Assembly: GCF_900114265.1 (NCBI RefSeq)
Contig: NZ_FPKV01000001.1
Span: forward strand, 1,240,001-1,304,000
Direction: 5' to 3'
Source: Flaviramulus basaltis
GTDB lineage: Bacteria > Bacteroidota > Bacteroidia > Flavobacteriales > Flavobacteriaceae
Length of the DNA stretch: 64,000 bases
In this document: piece by piece, positions 1 through 8,860 of the stretch
How the letters are laid out: every line of letters starts with the position of its first letter
Numbering within the stretch: position 1 is the stretch's first letter
The notes under the pieces: generated by a model
The model's input: only the letters and a program-made list of their open reading frames with translations
Database searches by the model: none
Told to the model about the DNA's origin: nothing
Made by a program: the position numbers and the translations under genes

Positions 1-1
1 A

Positions 2-841
2 AACGAGCAAAGTTTAGTAAGTGCAAAAAGTAGAATTTCATCATCTAAATTGTCATACGACAACTCGAAAATTCTTTATGATAGAAACAAATCCCTTTTT
101 GAAAAAGGTGTAATCTCTCAACAAGATTTTGAAAACAGCTCCTTGTCTTTTAATCAAGCGAAAGAATCACTTAACCAAGCCCAAAATGATTACCAAATAA
201 TCAAGCAAGGGTCATTATCTGGCGGTAATTCTGCAAACACAAATATTATAGCACAAATATCTGGTACCGTATTAGAAATTCCTGTTCGAGAAGGCGATCA
301 AGTTATAGAAAGCAACAACTTTAATGCAGGTACTACTATAGCAACTGTTGCCGATATGAGTAAAATGATTTTTGAAGGAAAAGTTGATGAAGCAGAAGTT
401 GGTAAATTACAAGAAGGCAAAGAAATTAAAGTATTACTTGGAGCCATTATGGGTAAAGAATTTCCAGCAAAATTAACTTTTATTGCACCAAAAGGAAACG
501 AAGAAAATGGCGCAGTTCAATTTACTGTAAAAGCAGATGTTACTATCGAAGAAAACACAAAAATAAGAGCAGGCTATAGTGCAAATGCTGAAATTGATAT
601 AGAAAGTAAAGACAGTGTTTTTGCCATTAAAGAAGCATTGCTTCAATACAATAGAATAACAGAAAAACCTTTTGTTGAAATATTAGAAGACAATAATAAG
701 TACAGAAAAGAGAATGTTGAATTAGGCTTATCTGATGGTATTAATGTTGAAATTCTTGAGGGCGTTAAAAAAGGTGATAAAATTAAGGTTTGGAATAAAG
801 CTTCAAAAGATGATGAAGGTGATGAAAAAAAGAATGACTAA
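2..841 (+). CDS. Efflux periplasmic adaptor (HlyD/MacA-like), 5'-truncated
   Basis: Membrane-fusion adaptor that would bridge an inner-membrane pump and the TolC protein encoded next. The frame is open to the left edge (the first full codon is AAC at base 2), so the N-terminus and its membrane anchor lie outside the window. An internal TTG at base 50 is not a believable start. Visible parts are the end of an alpha-helical hairpin (Gln/Asn/Ser-rich coiled coil), then a lipoyl-like half-motif around ISGTVLEIPVREGDQV, a beta-barrel and the membrane-proximal domain, ending in an acidic/lysine tail. The stop precedes the TolC start by 16 bases, so the two are co-transcribed. In this family the missing upstream genes are usually ABC permease and ATPase genes (MacB type), but an RND pump cannot be excluded. 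Confidence 0.85.
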   Translation, partial: NEQSLVSAKSRISSSKLSYDNSKILYDRNKSLFEKGVISQQDFENSSLSFNQAKESLNQAQNDYQIIKQGSLSGGNSANTNIIAQISGTVLEIPVREGDQVIESNNFNAGTTIATVADMSKMIFEGKVDEAEVGKLQEGKEIKVLLGAIMGKEFPAKLTFIAPKGNEENGAVQFTVKADVTIEENTKIRAGYSANAEIDIESKDSVFAIKEALLQYNRITEKPFVEILEDNNKYRKENVELGLSDGINVEILEGVKKGDKIKVWNKASKDDEGDEKKND

Positions 842-857
842 TTTGAATGTAAAGTTT

Positions 858-2225
858 ATGAAAAATAGTTTAATAATATGTTTGTTGTTGGTTGCTGTAT
901 CGTCTTTTGCACAACAAAAGAAATGGACATTACAAGAATGTGTAGACTATGCACTAGAAAATAATATTTCTATTAAACAATCATCTTTAGACATAGAAAT
1001 TTCAGAAGAAAATATAACAAGTGCAAAGGGTAATTTTTTACCAAATGTAAGTGGTTCAACGTCTGGTAATTTTAATTTTGGATCCTATCTTGGTCAAGAT
1101 GGAAGTAGAATTTCTAGTAACACATTTGGCTCCAACCTAAGTTTAAATGTTGGTGTTACATTATTTAACGGTTATAGAAATACAAATTTATATAAGCAAG
1201 CAAAATTAGGTTTAAAATCTAGCGAATTACAATTCCAAAAACTTAAAGATGATATTTCATTATATGTTGTAAATAGTTATTTAAACGCATTGTTAAGTAA
1301 AGAAAATTACAAAATAGCCGAAGATCAAGTAAAGGTTACACAACAGCAAATAAATAACATACAAACCTTAGTTGATGAAGGTGTAAATCCAAAATCAGAT
1401 TTATATAATGTTCAAGCTCAATTAGCAAGTAATAACGAACAGTTAATTACAGCTCAAAATGGTATTGATTTGGCTTTATTAAATTTAGCACAATTATTAC
1501 AAATACCTCATTCTGGATTTGATATTGAAGATGTTACATTTAATTTGTCATCAGCTGAATTAGCCTATGAAAATACCGACAAGATATTTAATAAAGCAGT
1601 ACAAGATAGACCGGAAATAAAAGCAGCTGAAATTAATATAGAAAATTCTGAATTAGATATAGAATTAGCAAAAGCTGCATTTTTCCCAACTGTAAGTTTA
1701 GGTGGTGGTTTAGGCACATCATATCAACATACTTTAGGTGAAAAAGATAGACGTACAATTATAGACCCAAATACGGGTATGGTTAGTTCTATTCCAAATG
1801 GTTTTGGTAAACAATTTGACGATAATCTGGGTTACAATATTGGTGTTAGTGTGAGCATTCCTATTTTTAATGGAAATAGAACAAGATCTAGTGTAGACAG
1901 AGCTATTATAAGTAATAAACGTGTGGCTTTTGGATTGGAGCAAGCTAAACAAGATTTGCTTTCTACCATTGAAAATGCATATCTTGATGCAAGAGCAGCA
2001 TTAAATCAATATCGTGCTTCAGAAGCATCATTAACAGCGCAAGAAGAAGCTTTTAGAGCTGCTCAAGAAAGTTATAACTATGGAGCAATGACTTCTTTTG
2101 AATTTGAACAAGTTCGTAATAGATTGATAAGTGCTCAATCTACATTAGCAAATTCAAAATTTAATTTTGTATTTAAAACAAAGTTATTAGAGTTCTATTA
2201 TGGGATTCCAATAACCTTAGAATAA
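858..2225 (+). CDS. TolC family outer membrane efflux protein
   Basis: Outer-membrane channel of a tripartite exporter, 455 residues. An N-terminal signal peptide (MKNSLIICLLLVAVSSFAQQ) is followed by the TolC-family opening WTLQECVDYALENN and two similar halves of long helices with beta-strands, ending in GAMTSFEFEQVRNRLISAQS. I chose the ATG at 858 because it sits directly on the signal peptide. An ATG at 834 is in frame and would overlap the adaptor stop, and starts further upstream add a basic tail unlike a secreted protein. The gene is followed at once by a strong terminator, so it ends the efflux operon. Confidence 0.93.
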   Translation: MKNSLIICLLLVAVSSFAQQKKWTLQECVDYALENNISIKQSSLDIEISEENITSAKGNFLPNVSGSTSGNFNFGSYLGQDGSRISSNTFGSNLSLNVGVTLFNGYRNTNLYKQAKLGLKSSELQFQKLKDDISLYVVNSYLNALLSKENYKIAEDQVKVTQQQINNIQTLVDEGVNPKSDLYNVQAQLASNNEQLITAQNGIDLALLNLAQLLQIPHSGFDIEDVTFNLSSAELAYENTDKIFNKAVQDRPEIKAAEINIENSELDIELAKAAFFPTVSLGGGLGTSYQHTLGEKDRRTIIDPNTGMVSSIPNGFGKQFDDNLGYNIGVSVSIPIFNGNRTRSSVDRAIISNKRVAFGLEQAKQDLLSTIENAYLDARAALNQYRASEASLTAQEEAFRAAQESYNYGAMTSFEFEQVRNRLISAQSTLANSKFNFVFKTKLLEFYYGIPITLE

Positions 2226-2243
2226 AAAATATTTCTTTAATTT

Positions 2244-2276
2244 GTAATTCCCGCTTTTGTCGGGAATTACTTTTTT
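2244..2276 (+). terminator. Rho-independent terminator of the efflux operon
   Basis: A 10-bp perfect stem (2244-2253 with 2261-2270, core TTCCCG/CGGGAA), a 7-base loop and six T residues at 2271-2276, directly after the TolC stop. It ends 13 bases before the tsaB start. Confidence 0.9.
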
Positions 2277-2289
2277 AAATAATATACAA

Positions 2290-2967
2290 TTGGCATTAAT
2301 ACTCAATATAGAAACCGCAACTACAAATTGTTCAGTATCACTTTCAAAGGATGGTAAAACATTAATTTTAAAAGAAGATAACGATAAAAGCTATTCGCAT
2401 GCAGAAAGACTTCATGTTTATATTGGAGCTATTTTAAATGAAGCCAATGTAAGCTCAAAAGATTTAGATGCGATTTCTGTAAGTAAAGGACCTGGGTCTT
2501 ATACGGGTTTGCGTATAGGCGTTTCTGCAGCAAAAGGACTTTGTTTTGCTCTAGACAAGCCTTTAATTTCAATTGCTACTTTAGAGGCTTTAGCTCGTCA
2601 AGTTGAAGCTAATGAAGGTGTTATTGTTACTATGTTAGATGCTAGACGCATGGAAGTGTATTCTGCTATTTATGATTCAGATTATAATCAATTAAGAGAA
2701 ACCCAAGCACAAATTTTAGATGAAAGTGCTTTCGCTGAATATTTAGAAAAAGGGAAAGTCTATTTTATTGGCAATGGTGTTGAAAAAACTAAAAGTCTAA
2801 TAAGTCATCCAAATGCTATTTTTATTGAAGACAAACTACCATCAGCCAATGAAATGAGTTTGTTAGCATATAATAAATACAAAAAAAGCGACACTGAAGA
2901 TGTCGCTTATTTTGAACCTTATTATTTAAAAGATTTTGTGGCTTTAAAACCGAAGTCTAAATCTTAA
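2290..2967 (+). CDS. tsaB: tRNA threonylcarbamoyladenosine complex subunit TsaB
   Basis: TsaB is the dimerisation partner of TsaD in making N6-threonylcarbamoyladenosine at position 37 of ANN-decoding tRNAs. The protein opens ALILNIETATTNCSVSLSKDG, the ASKHA-fold first strand, and carries the family motif VSKGPGSYTGLRIGVSAAKG. The open frame extends back to 2257, but that lies inside the upstream terminator hairpin. A TTG at 2290 gives the conventional 225-residue N-terminus, so I use it. The stop overlaps the convergent mscS-type gene by 4 bases, with no room for a terminator between them. Confidence 0.92.
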   Translation: MALILNIETATTNCSVSLSKDGKTLILKEDNDKSYSHAERLHVYIGAILNEANVSSKDLDAISVSKGPGSYTGLRIGVSAAKGLCFALDKPLISIATLEALARQVEANEGVIVTMLDARRMEVYSAIYDSDYNQLRETQAQILDESAFAEYLEKGKVYFIGNGVEKTKSLISHPNAIFIEDKLPSANEMSLLAYNKYKKSDTEDVAYFEPYYLKDFVALKPKSKS

Positions 2968-3776
2968 CCTTTCTTTTGTATTTCAACTTGATGTGGATAA
3001 GGAATATCAATTCCAGCAACATCAAGAGCTTCTTTTGTTTGTTCTGTAACATCAAAATACACCGACCAGTAATCAGCAGTTAAAGACCATGGTCTAACAG
3101 CAAAATTAATAGAGCTATCCGCTAATTCTAATACCGTAACAGACGGTGCTGGATCTTTTAATATTTTTGGATGCGAGGTTAAAACGTTCATTAAAACCTC
3201 TTTAGTTTTCTTAATATCAGAATCATAACCAACACCAAAAACTAAATCTACACGTCGAGTTCCTTCAGTAGAATAATTAACAATATTCCCGTTAGATAAT
3301 GCGCCATTAGGTATTATAATTTCTTTATTTGAAAGACCTGTTAACTTGGTTGTAAAAATTTCAATTTGTTTAACAACACCAATTTCACCTTGAGCTTCAA
3401 TTAAATCACCAATTTTTATGGGTTTAAAAATCATAATTAAAACACCACCAGCAAAATTACCTAAAGAGCCTTGTAAAGCTAAACCAATAGCTAAACCTGC
3501 TGCTGCAATAATAGCTGCAAATGATGTAGTTTCAACTCCAACTGTGCCAAGAACGACTATAATTAAAACTATTTTTAAAACCCAATTTAATAGATTTAAT
3601 AAAAATTTTTGAAGACTTTCATCATAACTTCCTTTGGTCATAACTTTTCTTGTGCCTTTCAATAATTTTTTAATAACCCAAGAGCCAATAATCCAAATAG
3701 CAACAGCAGCTATTACTTTTGGGCCAAAGTTTATAATTATTTCGTAACCTTTATCAATCCATTTTTCTAAATCCAT
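2964..3776 (-). CDS. MscS family small-conductance mechanosensitive channel
   Basis: Inner-membrane channel that opens under membrane tension during hypo-osmotic shock. At 270 residues it matches the short MscS form: an N-terminal amphipathic segment, three membrane helices (the third is the Gly/Ala-rich pore helix around FAAIIAAAGLAIGLALQGSL), then the MscS beta-domain with GDLIEA and IIIPNGALSNGNIVNYS, and the C-terminal alpha/beta domain. It converges on tsaB with a 4-base overlap at the stops. An upstream spacer of about 85 bases separates it from the DUF1304 gene on the same strand. Confidence 0.93.
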   Translation of the reverse strand: MDLEKWIDKGYEIIINFGPKVIAAVAIWIIGSWVIKKLLKGTRKVMTKGSYDESLQKFLLNLLNWVLKIVLIIVVLGTVGVETTSFAAIIAAAGLAIGLALQGSLGNFAGGVLIMIFKPIKIGDLIEAQGEIGVVKQIEIFTTKLTGLSNKEIIIPNGALSNGNIVNYSTEGTRRVDLVFGVGYDSDIKKTKEVLMNVLTSHPKILKDPAPSVTVLELADSSINFAVRPWSLTADYWSVYFDVTEQTKEALDVAGIDIPYPHQVEIQKKG

Positions 3777-3861
3777 AATTTTTATTTTAACTTTTAATAT
3801 ACAAAACTAAGGCTATTGTAAGTTTTTAGCTATTTGATAAAGTGAAAAAATAGTTAAACTT

Positions 3862-4215
3862 CTAATAAAAGAGACTTATCAAAGCCAGAATAGCAGGAAT
3901 TGCTTGAATATAAAACAACTTTATTTGCTTTGTAGAATAAGACCCATAAATACCAGCAATAGTCACACAAATTAAAAAGAAAGTTGCAATTTTAATATCA
4001 TTTTGTATAATAGCAAATATGAGTCCAGATGCTAAAAAACCATTATATAAACCTTGGTTTGCAGCTAAAACTTTGGTGTCTTCGGCAAATTGATTAGACT
4101 TTAATCCAAATGCCTTAATACCTTTGGGTTTTGTCCAAAAAAACATTTCTAAAATTAAAAAATAGATGTGTTCAATAGCAACAATTGCTATTAAAATGAT
4201 TGTTAATAGTGTCAT
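3862..4215 (-). CDS. DUF1304 family small membrane protein
   Basis: Hydrophobic 117-residue protein with four predicted membrane helices. It carries the DUF1304 pattern (an early [15 protein letters not shown], then a run ending [16 protein letters not shown]). The molecular function of this family is not known. Its ATG overlaps the stop of the upstream YyaL-type gene by 4 bases (ATGA), so the two are translationally coupled and probably one transcript. Confidence 0.88.
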   Translation of the reverse strand: MTLLTIILIAIVAIEHIYFLILEMFFWTKPKGIKAFGLKSNQFAEDTKVLAANQGLYNGFLASGLIFAIIQNDIKIATFFLICVTIAGIYGSYSTKQIKLFYIQAIPAILALISLFY

Positions 4216-6317
4216 TTTTCTATGAATTTTAAAGCGTCATTTACTTCTGAAACAGGAAGCTTACAGGCTTTGTTTACACATACATAAATTAAAGTTTTTT
4301 CAGGATTATATCTGTTTTCTAATAAAGCCATATTGTTTTCTGATGTACTTGCTGCAATTAGCTTATTTGGTATATAGGTGTTATTTAAGTCAGTTATTTT
4401 TTGCTTAGCATCTTTACCAACTATAGCAACTTCGTAAAAAGGATTGGAATAATTTAACATTAAATCAAACCAATTTGAATACCCAGAAGGGTATTCCTGC
4501 ATTTCAGGTTTTACATTATTTAGCATAGTGATAGCTGTATTTTCGAAATGTTCGTTATCAAAATAATGCGATAGTTTAAATAAGCTTTTAGCTATTATGG
4601 AGTTACTTGATGAAATTACATTATCTCGATATTCAATACTCCTTGAAACTAATGAAGCATCTTCATTAGAAGTGAAAAAGAACATTTTGCTTTTCTCATC
4701 ATAAAAATGATCAAAAGAATAATTAGCTAAATCTCTTGCATTTGTTAGCCATTTTCCATCTAAAGTACTTTCGTAAAGCGCTAAAAAGGCATCAATTGTG
4801 GTTGAATAGTCTTCTAAATAACCATTTATTGTACTTGTACCATTTTTATAATTATGATACAAACCTCCATCTTCTTTTAATTGATTATTTAAAATGAAAT
4901 TTGCATTTTTTTCTGCTGAAGCAAGATAATCAGAATCATCTAATACGCGATAAGCATCTACATAGCCTTTTAGCATAATTGCATTCCAAGAGGTTAAAGT
5001 TTTATCATCAAGTCTTGGTTTTGCTCTCTTGTTTCTAACTTCAAGAAGTATAGTTTTCCATTTAGTTTTCTTTTCACTTAAAACAGCCTCGGTTATATTG
5101 TGTTTTTTTATAATAGAAGCGTCATCATCTTTTCTAATTAACACATAATTATCATGTTCCCAATGGCCATAACTATTTACATTGTAGTAATCTGAAAACA
5201 ATTCGAAATCTTCTTTTAAAAGAGTTTTAAGTTCCTCTTTTGTCCATACATAAAAAGCGCCTTCTTCTAGCTCACCTTCGGGTGTGTTGCTATCTGCATC
5301 AAGAGAAGAGTAAAATGCACCATTTTGGGTAGTCATATCACGTTTTATATATTCTAATGTTTCTGTAACAACTTCTTTATATAATTCGTTTTTTGTGATG
5401 AGATATGCATCGGAATATAAACTGACTAATTGCCCGTTATCGTAAAGCATTTTTTCAAAATGAGGAACATGCCATTTTGTATCAACCGAGTATCTTGAAA
5501 AACCACCACCAATTTGATCAAAAACACCTCCATGAGCCATTTTTGTGAGTGTTAAGTTTACATAATCTTGTAGCTCTTTGTCATTGTTTTGGAAAGCATA
5601 TCTCAATAAAAAATGATAATTATTAGGCATCATAAATTTTGGAGCACGGTTCATTCCGCCAAAACTGTTATCAAATTGTTTTGACCAATTTTCAACAGCT
5701 TCTTCTATGTAATTTGTTTCAAAAACGGGTTCATTAGTATTAACCTCCACAACATCTAAAGCCTTTATGCCATGTTCTAATTTATCAGCATATTCTTGAA
5801 GTTTTTCAGGGTTTTCAGTATATAATTTAGAAATTTGTTCTAAAGCACTAATCCATTGCTCTTTTTTAAAATATGTGCCACCCCAAACTGGTCTGCCATC
5901 TGGTAAAGCCACAACATTCATAGGCCAACCACCTTGACCCGTCATAAGTTGTACAGCGCTCATATAAACTTGATCGATATCTGGACGTTCTTCTCTGTCA
6001 ATTTTTATATTTATAAAGTTTTTATTCATGACTTGTGCCACTAAGCTATCTTCAAAACTTTCGTGTTCCATAACATGACACCAATGACATGCTGCATAAC
6101 CAACACTGATTAGCATTAATTTATTTTCAGATTTAGCCTTTGCCAACGTTTTTTCATTCCAAGCATTCCAATTCACTGGATTGTGAGCGTGCTGTAATAA
6201 ATACGGGCTAGTTTCATTTATGAGGGCATTTGTATATTGATGTTCCATGGATTTTGAATTCTGTCCTTTACAACTTATAATTAAAATAATAAGCGTTAAT
6301 AATTGTAGATACTTCAT
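4212..6317 (-). CDS. Thioredoxin-domain lipoprotein of the YyaL/DUF255 family
   Basis: 701 residues. The N-terminus is a lipoprotein signal with a lipobox at about LIISC (Cys16), so it should be exported and lipid-anchored. The N-terminal thioredoxin-like domain has the family hallmark NPVNW (46-50) and a CHWC active site (Cys77-Cys80) in a [16 protein letters not shown] context. The rest is an alpha/alpha toroid like an N-acylglucosamine 2-epimerase, with a degraded C-terminal region. The family (Spermatogenesis-associated protein 20-like) is widespread but has no firm biochemical role. Export of this copy is an inference from the lipobox. The gene leads a two-gene unit with the DUF1304 gene. 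Confidence 0.9.
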   Translation of the reverse strand: MKYLQLLTLIILIISCKGQNSKSMEHQYTNALINETSPYLLQHAHNPVNWNAWNEKTLAKAKSENKLMLISVGYAACHWCHVMEHESFEDSLVAQVMNKNFINIKIDREERPDIDQVYMSAVQLMTGQGGWPMNVVALPDGRPVWGGTYFKKEQWISALEQISKLYTENPEKLQEYADKLEHGIKALDVVEVNTNEPVFETNYIEEAVENWSKQFDNSFGGMNRAPKFMMPNNYHFLLRYAFQNNDKELQDYVNLTLTKMAHGGVFDQIGGGFSRYSVDTKWHVPHFEKMLYDNGQLVSLYSDAYLITKNELYKEVVTETLEYIKRDMTTQNGAFYSSLDADSNTPEGELEEGAFYVWTKEELKTLLKEDFELFSDYYNVNSYGHWEHDNYVLIRKDDDASIIKKHNITEAVLSEKKTKWKTILLEVRNKRAKPRLDDKTLTSWNAIMLKGYVDAYRVLDDSDYLASAEKNANFILNNQLKEDGGLYHNYKNGTSTINGYLEDYSTTIDAFLALYESTLDGKWLTNARDLANYSFDHFYDEKSKMFFFTSNEDASLVSRSIEYRDNVISSSNSIIAKSLFKLSHYFDNEHFENTAITMLNNVKPEMQEYPSGYSNWFDLMLNYSNPFYEVAIVGKDAKQKITDLNNTYIPNKLIAASTSENNMALLENRYNPEKTLIYVCVNKACKLPVSEVNDALKFIEK

Positions 6318-6344
6318 GTATCAAAGTTAGCGAAATTTGGGCAT

Positions 6345-6370
6345 AAAAAAAGCGTTCAGTTAATGAACGC
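6345..6370 (-). terminator. Leftward terminator after the dodecin gene
   Basis: Stem GCGTTCA/TGAACGC (6352-6358 with 6364-6370) and a 5-base loop. On the minus strand it is followed by a run of seven T (6345-6351). It lies between the dodecin stop and the start of the YyaL-type gene. Confidence 0.85.
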
Positions 6371-6391
6371 CTTTATAAATTTTTAAGAATG

Positions 6392-6592
6392 TTATTCTAC
6401 TTCAAAAGTGATTTTTAAGTTTACTCTAAAGTCTACTACTTCGCCATCTTTAACGCTGGCACTATGCTCTTTTACATAAACAGATCTTATGTTCTTTAAG
6501 CTTTTTGATGCGTGTTTTACTGCTTTTTTTGTTGCATCTTCCCAACTTTTATCTGAGTTTGATAAAATCTCTATTACTTTTAATACTGCCAT
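6392..6592 (-). CDS. Dodecin family flavin-binding protein
   Basis: Dodecins form hollow dodecamers that store or buffer flavins. This 66-residue protein matches the family in length and in the beta-alpha-beta-beta order: KVIEILSNSDKSWEDATKKA, then a helix with KHASKSLKNIRSVYVKEHSA, then VDFRVNLKITFEV. It is a monocistronic gene with its own terminator downstream. The start ATG is preceded by an A/T-rich leader without a Shine-Dalgarno sequence. Confidence 0.9.
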   Translation of the reverse strand: MAVLKVIEILSNSDKSWEDATKKAVKHASKSLKNIRSVYVKEHSASVKDGEVVDFRVNLKITFEVE

Positions 6593-6676
6593 AATTATTA
6601 TATTTATTTAACTTAATTGTGTTCTTTAAATATAATGGTTTTTTCTCACAAAAACAATATAAAAGCAGATTGATTT

Positions 6677-7579
6677 TTAGCCATTAATAGCTTCAACCAT
6701 CTCTACTTTACCAGGAAGCATTTCTTTAAGCATATTTTCAATACCGCTTTTTAATGTGTAGGTTGAAGAAGGACAACCACTGCAAGCACCTTGAAGCATA
6801 ACGCTTACATTTTTAGTGTTTTCATCATAAGAAATAAATTGAATGTTACCACCATCACTAGCGACAGCAGGTTTTACATATTCTTCAAGAATATTTATTA
6901 TTTCTTTTGAAATATCATCTAAATTTTCAAAATGGCTATCTAACTGGGTAGTTGATTTTTGAAGTGTTTCAGCTGCATTTGGTAAAACGACTTCTTTGCC
7001 ATTTTCAATATAACTTCTTATAAATTCACGAAGTTCAATAGTGATGTCTTGCCATTCGGCTATATCGTATTTTGTTATTGATACGTAGTTTTCGTCAATA
7101 AAAATACTTTTAACAAAAGGGAAATGAAACAATTCTGTTGCTAAAGGTGATAGTTTTGCATCATCAATTGATGTGAATTCAAAAAGGGTAGTTACTATTT
7201 TTTTATTAGCAACAAACTTCATCACAGATGGGTTTGGAGTGCTTTCTGCATAAACGGTTACAGGAACTTTTTTAGCTGCAGCAGATTCTTCAACTACAAT
7301 GCCACCATCGTTTAAATAGGCTTCAATTTGTTCTGCTACTTCATCTTGTACATCATTCCATTCAACAATATTATAACGCTCTACAGCAATAAAATTACCA
7401 GAAATGTAAACTTTTTTCACAAACGGTAAATAAAATAATTGTTGTGCTAAAGGTGATTTTTTAGCTTCATCAATATTGTTAAATTCGAAACTTTGATGTT
7501 GTGTTATAAATTGATTTAATTCGAATTTTACTATAGTATTATTTGATGTCTCCTGCACGGAAACCTTGAAAGTGTTCAT
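6677..7579 (-). CDS. NifU/Nfu-type Fe-S cluster carrier with duplicated N-domain
   Basis: Iron-sulfur scaffold or carrier of 300 residues. The C-terminal NifU domain (about 220-300) has the cluster-binding pair GACSGCPSS (Cys266, Cys269). In front are two copies of the Nfu N-terminal domain (about 1-95 and 105-200). They share the pattern SPLA..LF..PFVK..(F/Y)I..N(F/Y)(I/V)....Y.I.EW.D. Only the second copy keeps the usual ESTPNPSVMKF motif; the first has diverged to ETSNNTIVKF. Two N-domains before one NifU domain give a protein longer than the usual Nfu of about 190 residues. It is transcribed alone. Confidence 0.9.
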   Translation of the reverse strand: MNTFKVSVQETSNNTIVKFELNQFITQHQSFEFNNIDEAKKSPLAQQLFYLPFVKKVYISGNFIAVERYNIVEWNDVQDEVAEQIEAYLNDGGIVVEESAAAKKVPVTVYAESTPNPSVMKFVANKKIVTTLFEFTSIDDAKLSPLATELFHFPFVKSIFIDENYVSITKYDIAEWQDITIELREFIRSYIENGKEVVLPNAAETLQKSTTQLDSHFENLDDISKEIINILEEYVKPAVASDGGNIQFISYDENTKNVSVMLQGACSGCPSSTYTLKSGIENMLKEMLPGKVEMVEAING

Positions 7580-7755
7580 TTTAACTAATTTTTTACAAAA
7601 ATACTAAAAGAAAACCTTACTTGTTTATATATTTGGGTTTTGTTCCCTGTTAATAAAACCTAAAAAGATAAATATAAACTTTGTCTTTTTTTATGTGTAA
7701 TTTTTTAAGAAACAGCACGTTTATATTAAACTATAATCAACTTGGTAATAAATTT

Positions 7756-8760
7756 ATGAAATTGAAAAATAACATTATAGCACTACTTTTTATATTAGTA
7801 TCTTATTTAGGAACTTCGCAAGAAGGATTGCCAATATACACTGATTACCTTACAGATAATTATTATTTAATTCATCCATCAATGGCTGGTATTGCTAATT
7901 GTTCTAAACTTAGAATAACTGGTCGCCAACAGTGGTTTGGGCAAGATGATGCGCCTAAACTATTAACCATGAGTGTTAATGGTAGAATTGGAGACTCTCC
8001 ATCTGCTATTGGAGCTATTTTGTTTGCAGATGAGAATGGATATCATTCTCAAAAAGGAGCTTATTTTACTTATGCCCATCACCTTTTGTTTTCAAGAAGT
8101 GAAGTAGATTTGAATATGCTTTCTTTTGGTTTAAGTGCAGGTTTTATACAATATCAGCTAGACGAAACGACCTTTTTATTTGATGGCCCAGATCCTATAG
8201 TTGAAGGAATTGTGCAGAACGAAACGAACTTTAATATTGATTTTGGATTCTCATATCATTATCTTGATTTTTATGCGCATGGTACTATTAAGAATGTGCT
8301 TAAGAATGCTGGAGTGAATAATGATATAGAAATAACTAGTAATTTAACACGTTATTTATTGTCTTTAGGAAATGTGTTTAGCAAATTTGGAAGCACCTGG
8401 AGTTATGAGCCTTCTGTAATGTTTCAATATAAAGATGGAACTAAAGAATCTACAATAGATTTGAATGCTAAGGTTTATAAACAAATGGATTTTGGTAAAG
8501 TATGGGGTGGTTTATCTTATAGACAAAGTTTAGACGGAGCTGAATATTTAACTAGTTCAAATAGCGTTAATAGTCAAAAACTTCAACAGCTTTCACCAAT
8601 TTTAGGGGTTAATTACAACAACTTTATGTTTGCTTATAATTATACCTATCAAACAAATTCTGTAGTGTTTACAAGCGGAGGTTTTCATCAATTAACATTA
8701 GGATATAACTTTAATTGTAGACGAGAACGATATGAATGTAATTGCCCTGCAGTTAATTAA
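7756..8760 (+). CDS. PorP/SprF family outer membrane protein
   Basis: The family is named after PorP and SprF, linked to type IX secretion and gliding-adhesin display. The protein is 334 residues: a signal peptide (to about SYLGTSQEG), the conserved opening LPIYTDYLTDNYYLIHPSMAGIANCSKLR, then a beta-barrel ending GGFHQLTLGYNFNC. I chose the ATG at 7756 because it starts the signal peptide. A longer frame from 7681 adds a non-signal tail. Family members often sit beside a large adhesin gene and an OmpA gene. Here both are missing, so the substrate is unknown. A Cys-rich last segment (Cys-x-x-x-x-Cys-x-Cys) closes the protein. Confidence 0.88.
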   Translation: MKLKNNIIALLFILVSYLGTSQEGLPIYTDYLTDNYYLIHPSMAGIANCSKLRITGRQQWFGQDDAPKLLTMSVNGRIGDSPSAIGAILFADENGYHSQKGAYFTYAHHLLFSRSEVDLNMLSFGLSAGFIQYQLDETTFLFDGPDPIVEGIVQNETNFNIDFGFSYHYLDFYAHGTIKNVLKNAGVNNDIEITSNLTRYLLSLGNVFSKFGSTWSYEPSVMFQYKDGTKESTIDLNAKVYKQMDFGKVWGGLSYRQSLDGAEYLTSSNSVNSQKLQQLSPILGVNYNNFMFAYNYTYQTNSVVFTSGGFHQLTLGYNFNCRRERYECNCPAVN

Positions 8761-8764
8761 GTAT

Positions 8765-8847
8765 CGTCAAACTGAACTTGTTTCAGTTTCTCATAATTTT
8801 TTAGATAAGCTATTTTGTTTTAACACTAAAATAAATTCAGAATGACG
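8765..8847. repeat. Short intergenic element with imperfect terminal inverted repeats
   Basis: About 83 bp filling the gap between the PorP/SprF and VWA genes, which converge here. The ends are imperfect inverted repeats: CGTCAAACTGAACT at 8765 and, on the other strand from 8847, CGTCATTCTGAATT (11 of 14 match). Inside the left end is a perfect 8-bp hairpin AAACTGAA/TTCAGTTT (8769-8776 with 8782-8789, loop of 5). It resembles the short intergenic repeats common in flavobacterial genomes. There is only one copy in this window, so dispersal is not shown. It may also act as a terminator. Confidence 0.5.
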
Positions 8848-8860
8848 TCTTAATAGGAAA

